DNA from: Planctomycetota bacterium
Lineage (GTDB): Bacteria; Planctomycetota; Planctomycetia; Planctomycetales; Planctomycetaceae
Assembly: GCA_022600195.1 (NCBI GenBank)
Contig: JAHZKX010000006.1
Coordinates: forward strand, 1 to 64,000
Direction of reading: 5' to 3'
DNA: 64,000 nucleotides
Shown here: positions 36,571 to 45,833 of the stretch, piece by piece
How the letters are laid out: the number at the start of each line of letters is the position of its first letter
Position numbering within the stretch: the first letter of the stretch is position 1
Notes under the pieces: generated by a model
What the model was told of the DNA's origin: nothing
Database searches by the model: none
What the model saw: only the letters and a program-made list of their open reading frames with translations
Translations under genes and position numbers: made by a program

Positions 36571-38469
36571 TTATTTACGAATTTTTCGTTTGACCTTCAA
36601 AGACGCAAAGTATGATCTCGCGATAGTTTGCAGGTTGGATCCATAGACGGCCTTCAGAGAATTCCTAATTTCGCCGCCATTTTCCATCGTTTTTATGAGC
36701 GCTGCCATATTCTTTTCGCCCCCCCGTTTCAGTAAAAACTGGGAAAGTGAAAATCCAACCGGCCTCGTATCATCGGCTGAGAAAAATGCCCCATCCCGAA
36801 ATACGTCCTCCGCTTTGTCCAACTTTTGAATCGATTCGACCGTCGCTTCACGAAGCTTTGTGAAATAAGCATCTCTACGATCCGCTTTGATTGACACCAT
36901 CCCAAGCCCAAGCCCGAGGCTGAACCATTCAGGATAACTGGCATCTGTGGTCGCCAGGAATGCATTGGTTAATTGGTCAGCCAGATTAATTCGTAAGGCG
37001 GGCGTCAAATCGCTCGATTTATCACCGATATCATGAAGAACAAGGTAAGCATCAACGAACGACTCCGTTACGTGCGAACTCCCTGCAATATCATCAAATA
37101 CACGATACCCGGATACCGTTTCGTGAAACTTTTCAAAACTGGATCGGTCTTTTAAAACGAAAACCGTGAGTTTGCCTTTCCAGACAGAACTGCCCTCTTC
37201 CAGAGAAAATAGTTTTCGAAGTGATTGTAAATGTTCGACTGCCCATTTTTCCACTTTTGCGATTCGCTCGTTATCCACGTCACCTAAAAACAGAAAATCA
37301 TCATGTTCCAGCAGTTGCGGTTTCGTATCGGAAAAGGTTTGTTGCCATTGTGATTTTGACCGCTCCCGCCGAAATGTGACAAATTGTTCGCCAGAGAATT
37401 CTTTCACTTCCGTTGCGAGAGCTTCATCGGCGGTTGGGTTCAATGCCCGTAGCGTGAGCCGGGGGTCTTCGCCATCATACTTCGCCCCTTCCTCAATCCA
37501 GGTCTTCAAGTCATCAAAATTTTTCTTCTTCACTTTTCCTTCAAGGGGCATGCGGTTGGCTTCGTCAAAGCTAGCCATCAGACTAAAAACTTTGCTTTGT
37601 TCGGGTTTTCCGCTGACAACAGCCGGACCGTTCTTTCCACCGCGCATCAGAGTTTCATAGCTTGTCAGGACCAAACCGCCGCCTGGATCCTTCCCCTGAT
37701 GACATCTCTGACAATAATCTACAAGGAAAGGAGCAATATCTCGTTTGAATGAGACTTTTTCATTCCCGGTTGCTTTAGCGAATTTCAAAGGGGGAAGCTT
37801 AACTTTAGGTTTCAATAGTTCGGCAAGCTCCTCGTCTTCATCCTTGCCATCATATTTTGCCCCCTGGTTGATCCACAATGCTAAAATATTTAATTCCCTT
37901 AAATTCAAAGGTGGTCCTTTTTTAGGCATGCGAAATTTTTCATGGGCGGTCAGTCTCGCAAGTATCAGACTGCGAGAAGCAGATCCTGCCGACAATAACG
38001 GACCACTTTCTCCGCCACGCTTCATGCCGGCAAAAGTATCGAGATGTAATTTTCCGCCGGGATCATCGGCGTGGCATTTGACACATCGCGAATAGAAAAT
38101 GGGGGCGACATGCTCTACAAAGCTGACAGTGGTCGCTTTCTTTTTGGCTGCTACCGGATCTTTTCGGTATGCCAATAAGTGTCTTTTTTGAGAAATCGCT
38201 TTCTTTAAAAACAAGACTGACTTGCTGGTCTCAGGAATTTCCCTTTGCTTGATTAGTTTTTTCAGACGCTCCTCTACGTCTTGAATCATTTTTTCTGCTT
38301 CGTCGAACTGTTTTTTACGGATCACCGATGAGACTTTATCAAGGTCTTTTCGAAGCTGTGTCATTGCACGCCGGTCTTCAGTGGTCTGGGCTGCTTGAAG
38401 AGTCTGGAACGAAGCTATGATTAGAGAGCCTGTCAGCAATATACTGATACAGAAAACAAGGATTCTCAT
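36571..38469 (-). CDS. Secreted double-PSCyt1 protein with degenerate peptidase-MA-like domain
   Basis: 632 residues. A signal peptide spans ~1-27 and a helical region ~30-100. Two PSCyt1 cytochrome domains follow, with haem motifs C129-V-K-C132-H133 and C253-Q-R-C256-H257, each followed by R-M-P and an L-x-x-W-I-x-x-G-A-K-Y-D ending. Residues ~390-630 resemble the gluzincin peptidase-MA/DUF1570 fold. The zinc helix that usually reads L-A-H-E-L-T-H is L-A-D-Q-L-T-N (496-502), and the P-x-W-x-x-E-G motif is P-E-W-F-S-L-G (513-519). Every zinc ligand is therefore lost and the domain is predicted to be non-catalytic, perhaps a binding module. It is in the DUF1800/DUF1501/peroxidase operon. Confidence 0.82.
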   Translation of the reverse strand: MRILVFCISILLTGSLIIASFQTLQAAQTTEDRRAMTQLRKDLDKVSSVIRKKQFDEAEKMIQDVEERLKKLIKQREIPETSKSVLFLKKAISQKRHLLAYRKDPVAAKKKATTVSFVEHVAPIFYSRCVKCHADDPGGKLHLDTFAGMKRGGESGPLLSAGSASRSLILARLTAHEKFRMPKKGPPLNLRELNILALWINQGAKYDGKDEDEELAELLKPKVKLPPLKFAKATGNEKVSFKRDIAPFLVDYCQRCHQGKDPGGGLVLTSYETLMRGGKNGPAVVSGKPEQSKVFSLMASFDEANRMPLEGKVKKKNFDDLKTWIEEGAKYDGEDPRLTLRALNPTADEALATEVKEFSGEQFVTFRRERSKSQWQQTFSDTKPQLLEHDDFLFLGDVDNERIAKVEKWAVEHLQSLRKLFSLEEGSSVWKGKLTVFVLKDRSSFEKFHETVSGYRVFDDIAGSSHVTESFVDAYLVLHDIGDKSSDLTPALRINLADQLTNAFLATTDASYPEWFSLGLGLGMVSIKADRRDAYFTKLREATVESIQKLDKAEDVFRDGAFFSADDTRPVGFSLSQFLLKRGGEKNMAALIKTMENGGEIRNSLKAVYGSNLQTIARSYFASLKVKRKIRK

Positions 38470-38541
38470 GGCAACAGTTCCAGTTCTTCAAACAACTCAG
38501 AATCACACATTGGTCCCCCGACTAATTTTTCCCAAACTCCA

Positions 38542-39921
38542 TCAAGCAAACAGTCCCAGCCCTTTTGCCGATGGTGTATATTCTGGGAAGAATCCTGCAG
38601 GCAGTTCAAAGTTCATATGCTCACGCAACACATCCGCATAAATTTCGCGGAAGTCGGTCGTCACTTGTAGATCGCGTTTTTGAAACAACTCACTGGGTTC
38701 CAAACCGGTCCATTTTCCGTAAATACGACCTCCCTTTACGCGACCACCCAGTAACCACGTAGCGGCACCGTGTCCGTGATCAGAACCATCATTGCCATTT
38801 TCTTTCGCCACTCGGCCAAATTCTGTTGAAACAACGATCAGGGTTCTATCGAGATCGGGTCCCAGGTCTTCCATGAAGGCTGCCAGACCTTCGGACAGGA
38901 ATGCCAGCATACGGTTTAAAGCACCATCGGTACTTCCCAGCCCTATGTGATGGTCCCAGCCGTTAATATCAGTGGCTGCCACCTGCAAACCAACATCTGC
39001 CTTGATGACACGTGCCAATGCTTTCAGACGGCTGGCAAACCAACCACCCGGATACTCTTGAACGGCAGCGCCTTCAACAGGTGCAGACCGGCTGCTTTTG
39101 TAAGTGCTGTTATCCTTTCCGTACAGCAATTCCCTCAGCCTGCGAAGACCTTGAACGGTTTGTATTCCAGAAGCCATCACCGGATCGGCCATGATTCCTG
39201 AAGTCTGTTGTTTACGTTGCGAACTTCGCAAACTTTTACGCGACGTTGTACCAGATTGGTTTTTTGTCGCAGACTTAATGGTTGAGGAGAGCGCTTGCGG
39301 ATCGCCACCTTGATAGAAATCCTCAAACAGGTCAAGTACTTCATCGATCTCCCGAAGATTGGGAGGGACCGCTACAACAGATGCAGAACCTCGCATTGAG
39401 CGGGGAAGGCGTTCCTGCATGGCTAAACCGCGCAAACGATTGGGGTCTTCACCTCGCGGATTCGCTGTTGCCGAGAGATAACGATTCAGCCAACCATCAC
39501 GGATCGTGCGTAAGCCGGGTGCACCATATTCCATGAAGTCCTGGGCATCAAAGTGGCTTCGTGTCGGATGTGGAGAACCACTGTTGATGACGGCAGCGAA
39601 TTGCCCAGAGTCAAAATATTTCTTCAATGGTTTCATTGCCGGATGCAGTCCCCAGCGGTTATCCAACTTGACAACTTCATCCCTCGGAATAGCAATCGTA
39701 GGACGAATTTTGTAATACGTTTTGTCTGTATAAGGCACAAACGTATTTAACTGGTCTTGTCCACCGCGAAGGTAGATCACAACAACGACAGGGTTCGCAA
39801 ATAGCTTGCTTCCGCGCCCAGCCTGCTTTTGATTAGCAAACAAGTTTTGCGAGCTAGAGAGACCAGCGGATGCTGAGATTGCTCCGACACTGGCATTCTT
39901 TAAAAATTCTCGACGTTTCAT
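38542..39921 (-). CDS. DUF1501 protein, Tat-exported
   Basis: 459 residues with twin-arginine signal K-R-R-E-F-L-K. Canonical features are V-V-V-I-Y-L-R-G-G-Q-D-Q-L-N-T-F-V-P, G-W-D-H-H-I-G, S-T-E-F-G-R-V and G-S-D-H-G-H-G-A-A-T-W-L-L-G-G-R-V-K-G-G. This is the longer DUF1501 type that accompanies DUF1800 proteins, whose gene lies immediately upstream (61 bases). GGAG about eight bases upstream supports the ATG. A Ser/Lys/Thr-rich insert is present around 230-260. The activity is not known. Confidence 0.9.
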   Translation of the reverse strand: MKRREFLKNASVGAISASAGLSSSQNLFANQKQAGRGSKLFANPVVVVIYLRGGQDQLNTFVPYTDKTYYKIRPTIAIPRDEVVKLDNRWGLHPAMKPLKKYFDSGQFAAVINSGSPHPTRSHFDAQDFMEYGAPGLRTIRDGWLNRYLSATANPRGEDPNRLRGLAMQERLPRSMRGSASVVAVPPNLREIDEVLDLFEDFYQGGDPQALSSTIKSATKNQSGTTSRKSLRSSQRKQQTSGIMADPVMASGIQTVQGLRRLRELLYGKDNSTYKSSRSAPVEGAAVQEYPGGWFASRLKALARVIKADVGLQVAATDINGWDHHIGLGSTDGALNRMLAFLSEGLAAFMEDLGPDLDRTLIVVSTEFGRVAKENGNDGSDHGHGAATWLLGGRVKGGRIYGKWTGLEPSELFQKRDLQVTTDFREIYADVLREHMNFELPAGFFPEYTPSAKGLGLFA

Positions 39922-39982
39922 AGCTTTTACTCCGTTTCGTTGGAAACTGATTTATTGTTTGGATTGATTCAATTCACCTTGT

Positions 39983-41722
39983 TTACTGTCTCTGGAACTC
40001 GGGTGAGCCCAGCAAAATACCAACAATGTAACGCCCCAGTTGCTCTGGCTTTGGATTAAACCGGGCATATTTGGCGATCACTTTTTCAAGTGCTTTATCG
40101 GTTTGCTCGGTGTGTCCCATCGGCAAAATGCGTTTGGAAAGAACTTCTTTCCACTGCAACGGATTGTTGGGTTCTAAATCTGACCAATAGGAATCAGGAA
40201 TACGTACTCCCGGAATCCACCCCATGCCGATTCCGACACCGAATTGCCACCGGGCGGCCATCACGCCGGGATCGCGCCAAACATCTGCTTGGTCGTAATA
40301 GCCGGTCGGATCTTCACATTGATAAAGTGGTTCAGAAAGTGAAAGTAACGCATTATGAATTCCCGCGGTGGAATCAATCTCGGCGTTCGTCACACGTAAG
40401 GCACTCACTGCATATTCAAACGGTCGTTTGAATTTTGCCTGGTAATTTTCTGGATTGAAAAAGTCTTCGTCCTTCAAAATAGCCTTGTAGGTTTCTTTGA
40501 AGTCGGTCTGGTTCTTTCGTCGGAACGCTTTGGCAACCCGGTTGACCATCGCCTGTGAAGGGCTGTCATTTACAAAATGACGACATAGCTTGTAAGCGAT
40601 GAATTCTGAAGTCCCACGGTGTTTCACCAGCATGTCCAGAATTTGTTGCCCTTCTGCTTCTGGATTGCGAGGATTTGCTGGAATACGAACTTTCAGAACG
40701 CGACGAGCTGCTGAAGCATGCATGTCTGGCTTGAACTCAAACTCGATAGCCTCATTACGATTTTGTTTAACCGTCCAACCGGTCAAAGCTTCCGCTACAG
40801 CTATCACATCCTCTTGCGTGTAGTAATTGTCGACACCTAAAGTGTGCAGCTCCATCAATTCGCGAGCGTAGTTTTCGTTCAGTCCTCGCATTTTGGCAAT
40901 GTCGACAGCTTCTAAAGCCATACCATAATCGCGAGACTTTGCGAATTCTTTTTGAGCGGCTTCCAGCAGTTCTTTAGCCGGAGTTGCCCGCGAGATGTAA
41001 TTATCGAGGAAGACCAACATGGCAGGATGACGTGCTTGCTTATTGAGGATATCCCTGAAGGTACCTAACGCCTCGGCCCGAATCACGTCGCGCTCGTAAG
41101 TCGTGGCATAATACCGAACCGAACCTTTGCTCACGTCAATACTGAAATGATTCCGCCAAAAATCGCAAGCCGATTCTTTGAGTTGGTTATTACTGTAGAT
41201 GGCAATCAGCAGCACAGCATCCTTCAATTGCTGTCTAGGAATGTATCTTGTCCTCAATAACTCTCCTCGTTTTCGACGTTGCTCGGGAGTCAGCCGATTG
41301 GCCAGAGAAAGTTCTTTGGGAATAATGGGATTGTATTTTTGTACAAGCTCCTGATTTGACATCGTCAATGTATCAAGCTTGGCCAGATGAGCCTGGAGAA
41401 CGCGAGGTTCATCAGCGTCTCCTTTTAGCTGATCATTAAACCATTCTTCTAATCCGATCTTTTCAACTTCATCAATCATCTCAGCAGTGGCGCCGAACGC
41501 AAAACGACTGAGAACATGGTGGATTTTCTCTCTCTCGGATAACGGTTTCTTGGGGTCACGATTCAAGGCCGGTGTTCCTTCACGCGCCTCGCGACCAAAT
41601 TTAGAAGTACCCTCGGGGGCTGCCTCTTTGCCTTCTTGACCCGAGGCAAGCAAGAACGACACAAACAACAAGATACCCAAAGGCATTAGCACCAATGGGC
41701 GGAGACGCAATAAGACTCGCAT
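39983..41722 (-). CDS. DUF1800 protein, secreted
   Basis: 579 residues. A signal peptide or anchor at ~5-28 is followed by a charged linker and the DUF1800 domain (~60-579). It begins with the family hallmark H-H-V-L-S-R-F-A-F-G-A-T (residues ~68-79) and includes N-E-N-Y-A-R-E-L-M-E-L-H-T-L-G-V and A-Y-K-L-C-R-H-F-V. DUF1800/DUF1501 gene pairs recur widely, but no biochemical role is established. It is the first gene of a six-gene minus-strand operon reaching 33250. GAGGAG precedes the ATG. A weak sigma-54-like site lies about 130 bases upstream. Confidence 0.9.
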   Translation of the reverse strand: MRVLLRLRPLVLMPLGILLFVSFLLASGQEGKEAAPEGTSKFGREAREGTPALNRDPKKPLSEREKIHHVLSRFAFGATAEMIDEVEKIGLEEWFNDQLKGDADEPRVLQAHLAKLDTLTMSNQELVQKYNPIIPKELSLANRLTPEQRRKRGELLRTRYIPRQQLKDAVLLIAIYSNNQLKESACDFWRNHFSIDVSKGSVRYYATTYERDVIRAEALGTFRDILNKQARHPAMLVFLDNYISRATPAKELLEAAQKEFAKSRDYGMALEAVDIAKMRGLNENYARELMELHTLGVDNYYTQEDVIAVAEALTGWTVKQNRNEAIEFEFKPDMHASAARRVLKVRIPANPRNPEAEGQQILDMLVKHRGTSEFIAYKLCRHFVNDSPSQAMVNRVAKAFRRKNQTDFKETYKAILKDEDFFNPENYQAKFKRPFEYAVSALRVTNAEIDSTAGIHNALLSLSEPLYQCEDPTGYYDQADVWRDPGVMAARWQFGVGIGMGWIPGVRIPDSYWSDLEPNNPLQWKEVLSKRILPMGHTEQTDKALEKVIAKYARFNPKPEQLGRYIVGILLGSPEFQRQ

Positions 41723-41850
41723 GGTAGTTTCTCCTCAAGCAAAAAAAGTTTCATCCATTTATATTCTCTTAACAAAAGAGTCGTTCAGCGCATCCCAAAA
41801 GTGAGATCGAAGGTTGAATCCGTCTTTTCCTCGCTCTACTACATTTCAAA

Positions 41851-41865
41851 GCATCTGCCGTGCCC
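41851..41865 (-). promoter_or_regulatory. Weak sigma-54-like (-24/-12) site
   Basis: Read on the minus strand, GGGCACGGCAGATGC keeps GGCACG and the TGC at correct spacing but differs at the first T and one T of TTGC (nine of eleven). It would drive the DUF1800 operon with a leader of about 115 bases. Chance occurrence is realistic at this score. Confidence 0.3.
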
Positions 41866-42092
41866 ATTTCCCTAAATATGACAATTCGATCCAGAATAAC
41901 AAACTCTTGCTATATTCAGGACTTCCAGTAGGAAAAACAACGGGCTCAAACGCACGTAAGCGTGCGGTTCCGCACAGTTGAATGCCACAAATTGAGAGTG
42001 ATTTCCCCACCAAATGAGGGAATAAAAGAAAGGATCTGATTATCGGTCTCGATTTAGCCTATTCCGGATTCCGCCCTCTTCTGACCGACATC

Positions 42093-42107
42093 TGGCACGT
42101 AATCTGC
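42093..42107 (+). promoter_or_regulatory. Sigma-54-type (-24/-12) promoter
   Basis: TGGCACGTAATCTGC matches the TGGCACG-N4-TTGC consensus at ten of eleven fixed positions, with exact GG-GC spacing. The start point would be near 42119, giving a leader of about 47 bases to the VWA gene ATG at 42166. Confidence 0.6.
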
Positions 42108-42165
42108 TTATGTATAAAGTAAGGAGTCGTTCGGTAACCCAATTTGTGATCAGTCGCACAGGAAG

Positions 42166-44238
42166 ATGTCCCAAATGTCTCGCCGAAGAAATTTTCGAAA
42201 ACCTGGTGCGGGATCCTCTTCAGCAACAGTAGAGCTGGGAAATCAATTGGTAGCAGTCTTGGTATCCATTCCCACCTCAGCTAAAGAAATCTTCGACAGT
42301 AAGTTCTGGGGGTGGTGGGGGTCGTTTGGCATTCATTGCCTGGCATTGACTATTTGCTCTCTTGTATATGTAAGCTTCGATTTTCAAGAGCCGGAAGTTC
42401 TCATCAATTCGCTTATGATTGATGAGAAGGACACTGACCTCACAAAATTGGTTGATCAAGAGAAAGACATTTGGAACATCAATGAAAAAGTTCCCATTGC
42501 CCTTGTTGAGTCGAAAACCATTATAGAAAAAATTAATTCTAACGATGGTAAACGTGACCCGCTCGAAGAAATGATCGATCGTGATATGGAGCCCGCTCCG
42601 ATGGCGGTCACTTTAGATGAAATGGACATGGGCGAAATTGTTGAAGGCATGGAAGGAGAATTCGTCAATACAGAAGGAGATATCGGCGCCGTTGATCGCA
42701 TTACAGTGGAAATCATCAGCCGATTAAAGGAAGGAAAGGTCCTTGTCGCCTGGTTAATGGATGCTTCGGGAAGCTTGCGATCTCGCAGAGAACAAGTCAT
42801 TCAACGATTCGACCGGGTTTATGCCGAGTTAGACGAACTCGCGGAAGAACATTCAGAAACTCTGTTAACCGGAGTCGTCGCATTTGGTGAAAAGTCAAAA
42901 CTGATGACAGCCGAACCCACCGCTGACCGCCGGAAGATCATGCAAGCCGTGCGAGATATTCCCCCCGACGATTCGGGTATTGAGAACGTTTTTTCTGCGA
43001 TTAAAAAAACAGCATTTGAATACCGTAAATTTCATGTGAAGGGATATCAGGTTCTGCTGATTGTACTCACCGACGAAAGTGGAAACGACTTTTCGATTCT
43101 GGATTCTACGATCAATGAAGTCAAACGAACCAAAGCAACCGTGTTTGTGATGGGGCCCGTTTCGCCATTTGGACGCAACCAGATGAATGTCAAATGGACC
43201 GATGAAAAAACCAAAGATGTCCTGTACCTCCCTGTCGAACGGGGGCCAGAATCATTAATGATTGAAAACGTAAGAGTTCCACGCTGGGATCCTAAATTGA
43301 AAAATGCCCTGTTTTCCTCTGGTTTTGGCCCGTATGCTCTGGCGCGACTCACCCGTGAAAGTAACGGTATCTACTTCATGTTCAATGATGGCAATATTCC
43401 TGGTCCCCATTTTGAAGTAACCGACATGCTGGAACATACTCCCGATTATGTCTCAGTAGCCAAATATCATAATTTGATTAACAAAAGCCCCATTCGCAAA
43501 GCAGTTCTTAAGGTGGCACAAGCCAGTTCGACCGCTGGTATTCAACCTAAGACAAAATTCCTGGCAGCGGGAATCCAATTCGATGTCCGCGATGAATTAC
43601 GTTCATTACAAAAAATCAGCGAGTTCCTCGACCGCACTTTAGTTGAGTTAAGAACTGTGGAACAGTTTCGAGACCGGGAAACCTCGAAACGATGGCAAGC
43701 CCATTACGATTTATTAATGGGCCAGATATTGGCAAATCGCGTTCGGTTGTTCAACTCGATTCCATTACTCAATGAAATGTATTCCAAACCAAAGGTTTGC
43801 CAGGACGGAACGACGAATGCCTGGGAACTGGTCGGTTTGTTGGGAACTTCACTCGCACCGAACAATCAAGATCCTGACAAAAAACCAGAAGCATCTGCTA
43901 AAGCATATAGAAAGACTGTCGAGATTAAGGATATCGAGTTGGCTCGACAGTACCTTAAACGGGTAGTGGAGGAGCACCCGGGAACCCCTTGGGCCGTAGT
44001 CGCGCAGCAAGAATTGGAATTCCCCCTCGCTTTCAAATGGCAGGAAACTTTCATCATCCCTCCCGAGGGAGAAAAACTTCCTTGGGATAAAGTTCCTTTG
44101 GGAAAACTAACCGAAAAACAAAAGAAAGCCAAAAAGAAATTCGAACGATTCCTCAAGGAAAAACAGAAAAAAGAGGAATTGAAGAAGAAGCTGGAAGAAT
44201 CACTGCCCGATGGAAAACGGAAGATACCCAAACTGTAA
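42166..44238 (+). CDS. Membrane-anchored VWA-domain protein
   Basis: 690 residues. A basic N terminus and one transmembrane helix (~52-72) are followed by a ~100-residue acidic Met-rich linker. A von Willebrand factor A domain spans ~188-400. Its MIDAS motif is D199-A-S201-G-S203, with later L-L-I-V-L-T-D-E-S-G-N-D. Residues ~420-630 are unassigned and helical, and the last ~60 are strongly Lys/Glu-rich (K-K-K-F-E-R-F and repeats). VWA domains bind proteins through a metal ion. AGGAAG precedes the ATG. It is divergent from the DUF1800 operon and carries the best-placed sigma-54-like promoter after that of the regulator gene. The function is unknown. Confidence 0.85.
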   Translation: MSQMSRRRNFRKPGAGSSSATVELGNQLVAVLVSIPTSAKEIFDSKFWGWWGSFGIHCLALTICSLVYVSFDFQEPEVLINSLMIDEKDTDLTKLVDQEKDIWNINEKVPIALVESKTIIEKINSNDGKRDPLEEMIDRDMEPAPMAVTLDEMDMGEIVEGMEGEFVNTEGDIGAVDRITVEIISRLKEGKVLVAWLMDASGSLRSRREQVIQRFDRVYAELDELAEEHSETLLTGVVAFGEKSKLMTAEPTADRRKIMQAVRDIPPDDSGIENVFSAIKKTAFEYRKFHVKGYQVLLIVLTDESGNDFSILDSTINEVKRTKATVFVMGPVSPFGRNQMNVKWTDEKTKDVLYLPVERGPESLMIENVRVPRWDPKLKNALFSSGFGPYALARLTRESNGIYFMFNDGNIPGPHFEVTDMLEHTPDYVSVAKYHNLINKSPIRKAVLKVAQASSTAGIQPKTKFLAAGIQFDVRDELRSLQKISEFLDRTLVELRTVEQFRDRETSKRWQAHYDLLMGQILANRVRLFNSIPLLNEMYSKPKVCQDGTTNAWELVGLLGTSLAPNNQDPDKKPEASAKAYRKTVEIKDIELARQYLKRVVEEHPGTPWAVVAQQELEFPLAFKWQETFIIPPEGEKLPWDKVPLGKLTEKQKKAKKKFERFLKEKQKKEELKKKLEESLPDGKRKIPKL

Positions 44239-44600
44239 TGGATGGTTATGATCTATTAAGTTCCAGAGACTCGATCCAGTCTAAGACAATAATTATGGCT
44301 TTCCGATCTGCCTGGCTGATCACAAAGAAGGAATTTTTGTCGGTGCCCTATAATTCCCCCCGTCTGCCCCCCCATCATTTGACGCGTTTTTCAGCTTAAG
44401 CCACCTGCCCCACAGTTGATTGAAAAATAGCGATCTCGTTTCTCCGCACAATCCGCAGCACGTTCCCTGGCTGGTTCAACAGTTCCTGCTCAGAATGGAT
44501 TTGATTTCGCAATTGTTAGCAGAATATTTACCAGAAATTTGTTAGTATCAAATCAATAATATACGGTAGTTAATGTTGAAACTATTTGAGAGGCGATTGA
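44239..44600. other. Intergenic region, no gene seen
   Basis: No coding sequence, terminator with a T tract or clear promoter is recognised. The segment just before 44601 is AT-rich and holds the ribosome-binding sequence GAGAGG. Confidence 0.45.
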
Positions 44601-45827
44601 ATGGATCTGCAACCTGATTCATCTGCGGATTATGAAGCACTGGCAAACTATCTTGCGTTTTTGAAGTTGACCGAAGTTGACTCGGCCCGGCTCCACGAAT
44701 TACGACCTCTCTTTCGTTCAAGCGCCAATTTATTTGCTGACACATTCTATGCCCACTTGCTTTCTTTTGATGAAACAGCCCGATTCCTGCAAGATCCACA
44801 GGTCGTCCAGAAACTCAAAGAGCTGCAAATACTACATTGGGAATCATTGCTTAATGCAAATTGGGACAAAGAGTTCATCGAACGTCGCAAAAGCATTGGC
44901 CGCACGCATGCGGAAAGAGGAATTGAACCCTTATTTTTCCTCGGATCGCATTTTCAGTTCATAGAACACCTGCTCCATCAGTTTGAAGCTGGTAATTTTG
45001 AGCAAGAAGACTATTCCGAACACTTTCTTTCCGTCATCAAAGCCATGTTTCTCGATATCGGGCTCACCCTTGAAAGTTACTTTGGTCAGCTAAGTACTGA
45101 TCTCAGGCGAGCACTGAGCATGGTTTGGAAAGCCAATGACGAGCTCAAACAATTCGCCCGGTTAACCTCGCATGATTTGAAAACACCGCTAGGGACGGTT
45201 GCCAATTTGTGTGAGGAAGCACTCGATGAATTTGGTGATCAAATGCCTGAAGAGGCGGCTGAACTCATCGGCAAGGCGCGCCAAACTGCTTTCCGGATGA
45301 GCGGCCTGATTGATGAATTACTGTCTGTCTCAATCAAAACTCAAATCGATGACGCAAATGATGAGGTTTCGATCGACGAAGTCATTTCTGAAGTCCTTAG
45401 CCGTATGAGTCAGGCCATTAGTGAAAACAGCTTTAATGTCGATGTTGCCTCACCGTTGCCAGTTGTTCTAGGCAACAAAATTCAGTTACGGGAAGCCTTT
45501 TACAATTTGATTTCCAACGCAGAAAAATACATTGATAAAGTTCCTGGACAAATTCAAATTTCCGCTAAATCCAGCGAAGGTGATTTCATTATTACCATTA
45601 CCGATAACGGCCCCGGGATTCCTGCTGAGGAACTCGAGCAAATCTTCACGGCGTTTCGAAGATTACAAATGCACCAGGGACATGAAGGTTCGGGGCTGGG
45701 ACTTTATTTCGCAAAAAGCCTCATCGAACATCAAGGTGGGAAAATTTGGGCCGAGTCGAAATTGGGGGTCGGGAGTTCGTTCCACGTTCAATTGAGAGGA
45801 GCCCAGAATAGCCAGAGGAAGGACTGA
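44601..45827 (+). CDS. Globin-coupled sensor histidine kinase
   Basis: 408 residues, soluble. Residues ~10-165 are a protoglobin/globin-coupled-sensor domain. The candidate proximal haem ligand is H103 in R-K-S-I-G-R-T-H-A-E-R-G-I, followed by a globin-like helix through L-F-F-L-G-S-H-F. The kinase core has the phospho-acceptor H191 (S-H-D-L-K-T-P-L), the N box N-L-I-S-N-A-E-K-Y, G1 D-N-G-P-G-I-P and G2 G-S-G-L-G-L-Y-F-A-K. Such proteins sense oxygen, NO or CO through haem and control autophosphorylation. No receiver is encoded in cis. The sigma-54 response regulator gene converges with it and ends six bases away, so that protein is the likely partner. Confidence 0.9.
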   Translation: MDLQPDSSADYEALANYLAFLKLTEVDSARLHELRPLFRSSANLFADTFYAHLLSFDETARFLQDPQVVQKLKELQILHWESLLNANWDKEFIERRKSIGRTHAERGIEPLFFLGSHFQFIEHLLHQFEAGNFEQEDYSEHFLSVIKAMFLDIGLTLESYFGQLSTDLRRALSMVWKANDELKQFARLTSHDLKTPLGTVANLCEEALDEFGDQMPEEAAELIGKARQTAFRMSGLIDELLSVSIKTQIDDANDEVSIDEVISEVLSRMSQAISENSFNVDVASPLPVVLGNKIQLREAFYNLISNAEKYIDKVPGQIQISAKSSEGDFIITITDNGPGIPAEELEQIFTAFRRLQMHQGHEGSGLGLYFAKSLIEHQGGKIWAESKLGVGSSFHVQLRGAQNSQRKD

Positions 45828-45833
45828 CTTGCT

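Larger units (their letters stand above)
41723..42165. other. Divergent control region between the DUF1800 operon and the VWA gene
   Basis: The 443-base interval contains one sigma-54-like site in each direction (listed separately) and a perfect hairpin CGCACG-TAAG-CGTGCG at 41951-41966. A hairpin between divergent promoters is a plausible binding site for a regulator. No gene is supported. Confidence 0.5.

Noticed and set aside
44340-44420. C-rich stretch before the globin-kinase gene as a terminator or RNA element
   Set aside because: No stable stem followed by a T tract could be drawn.
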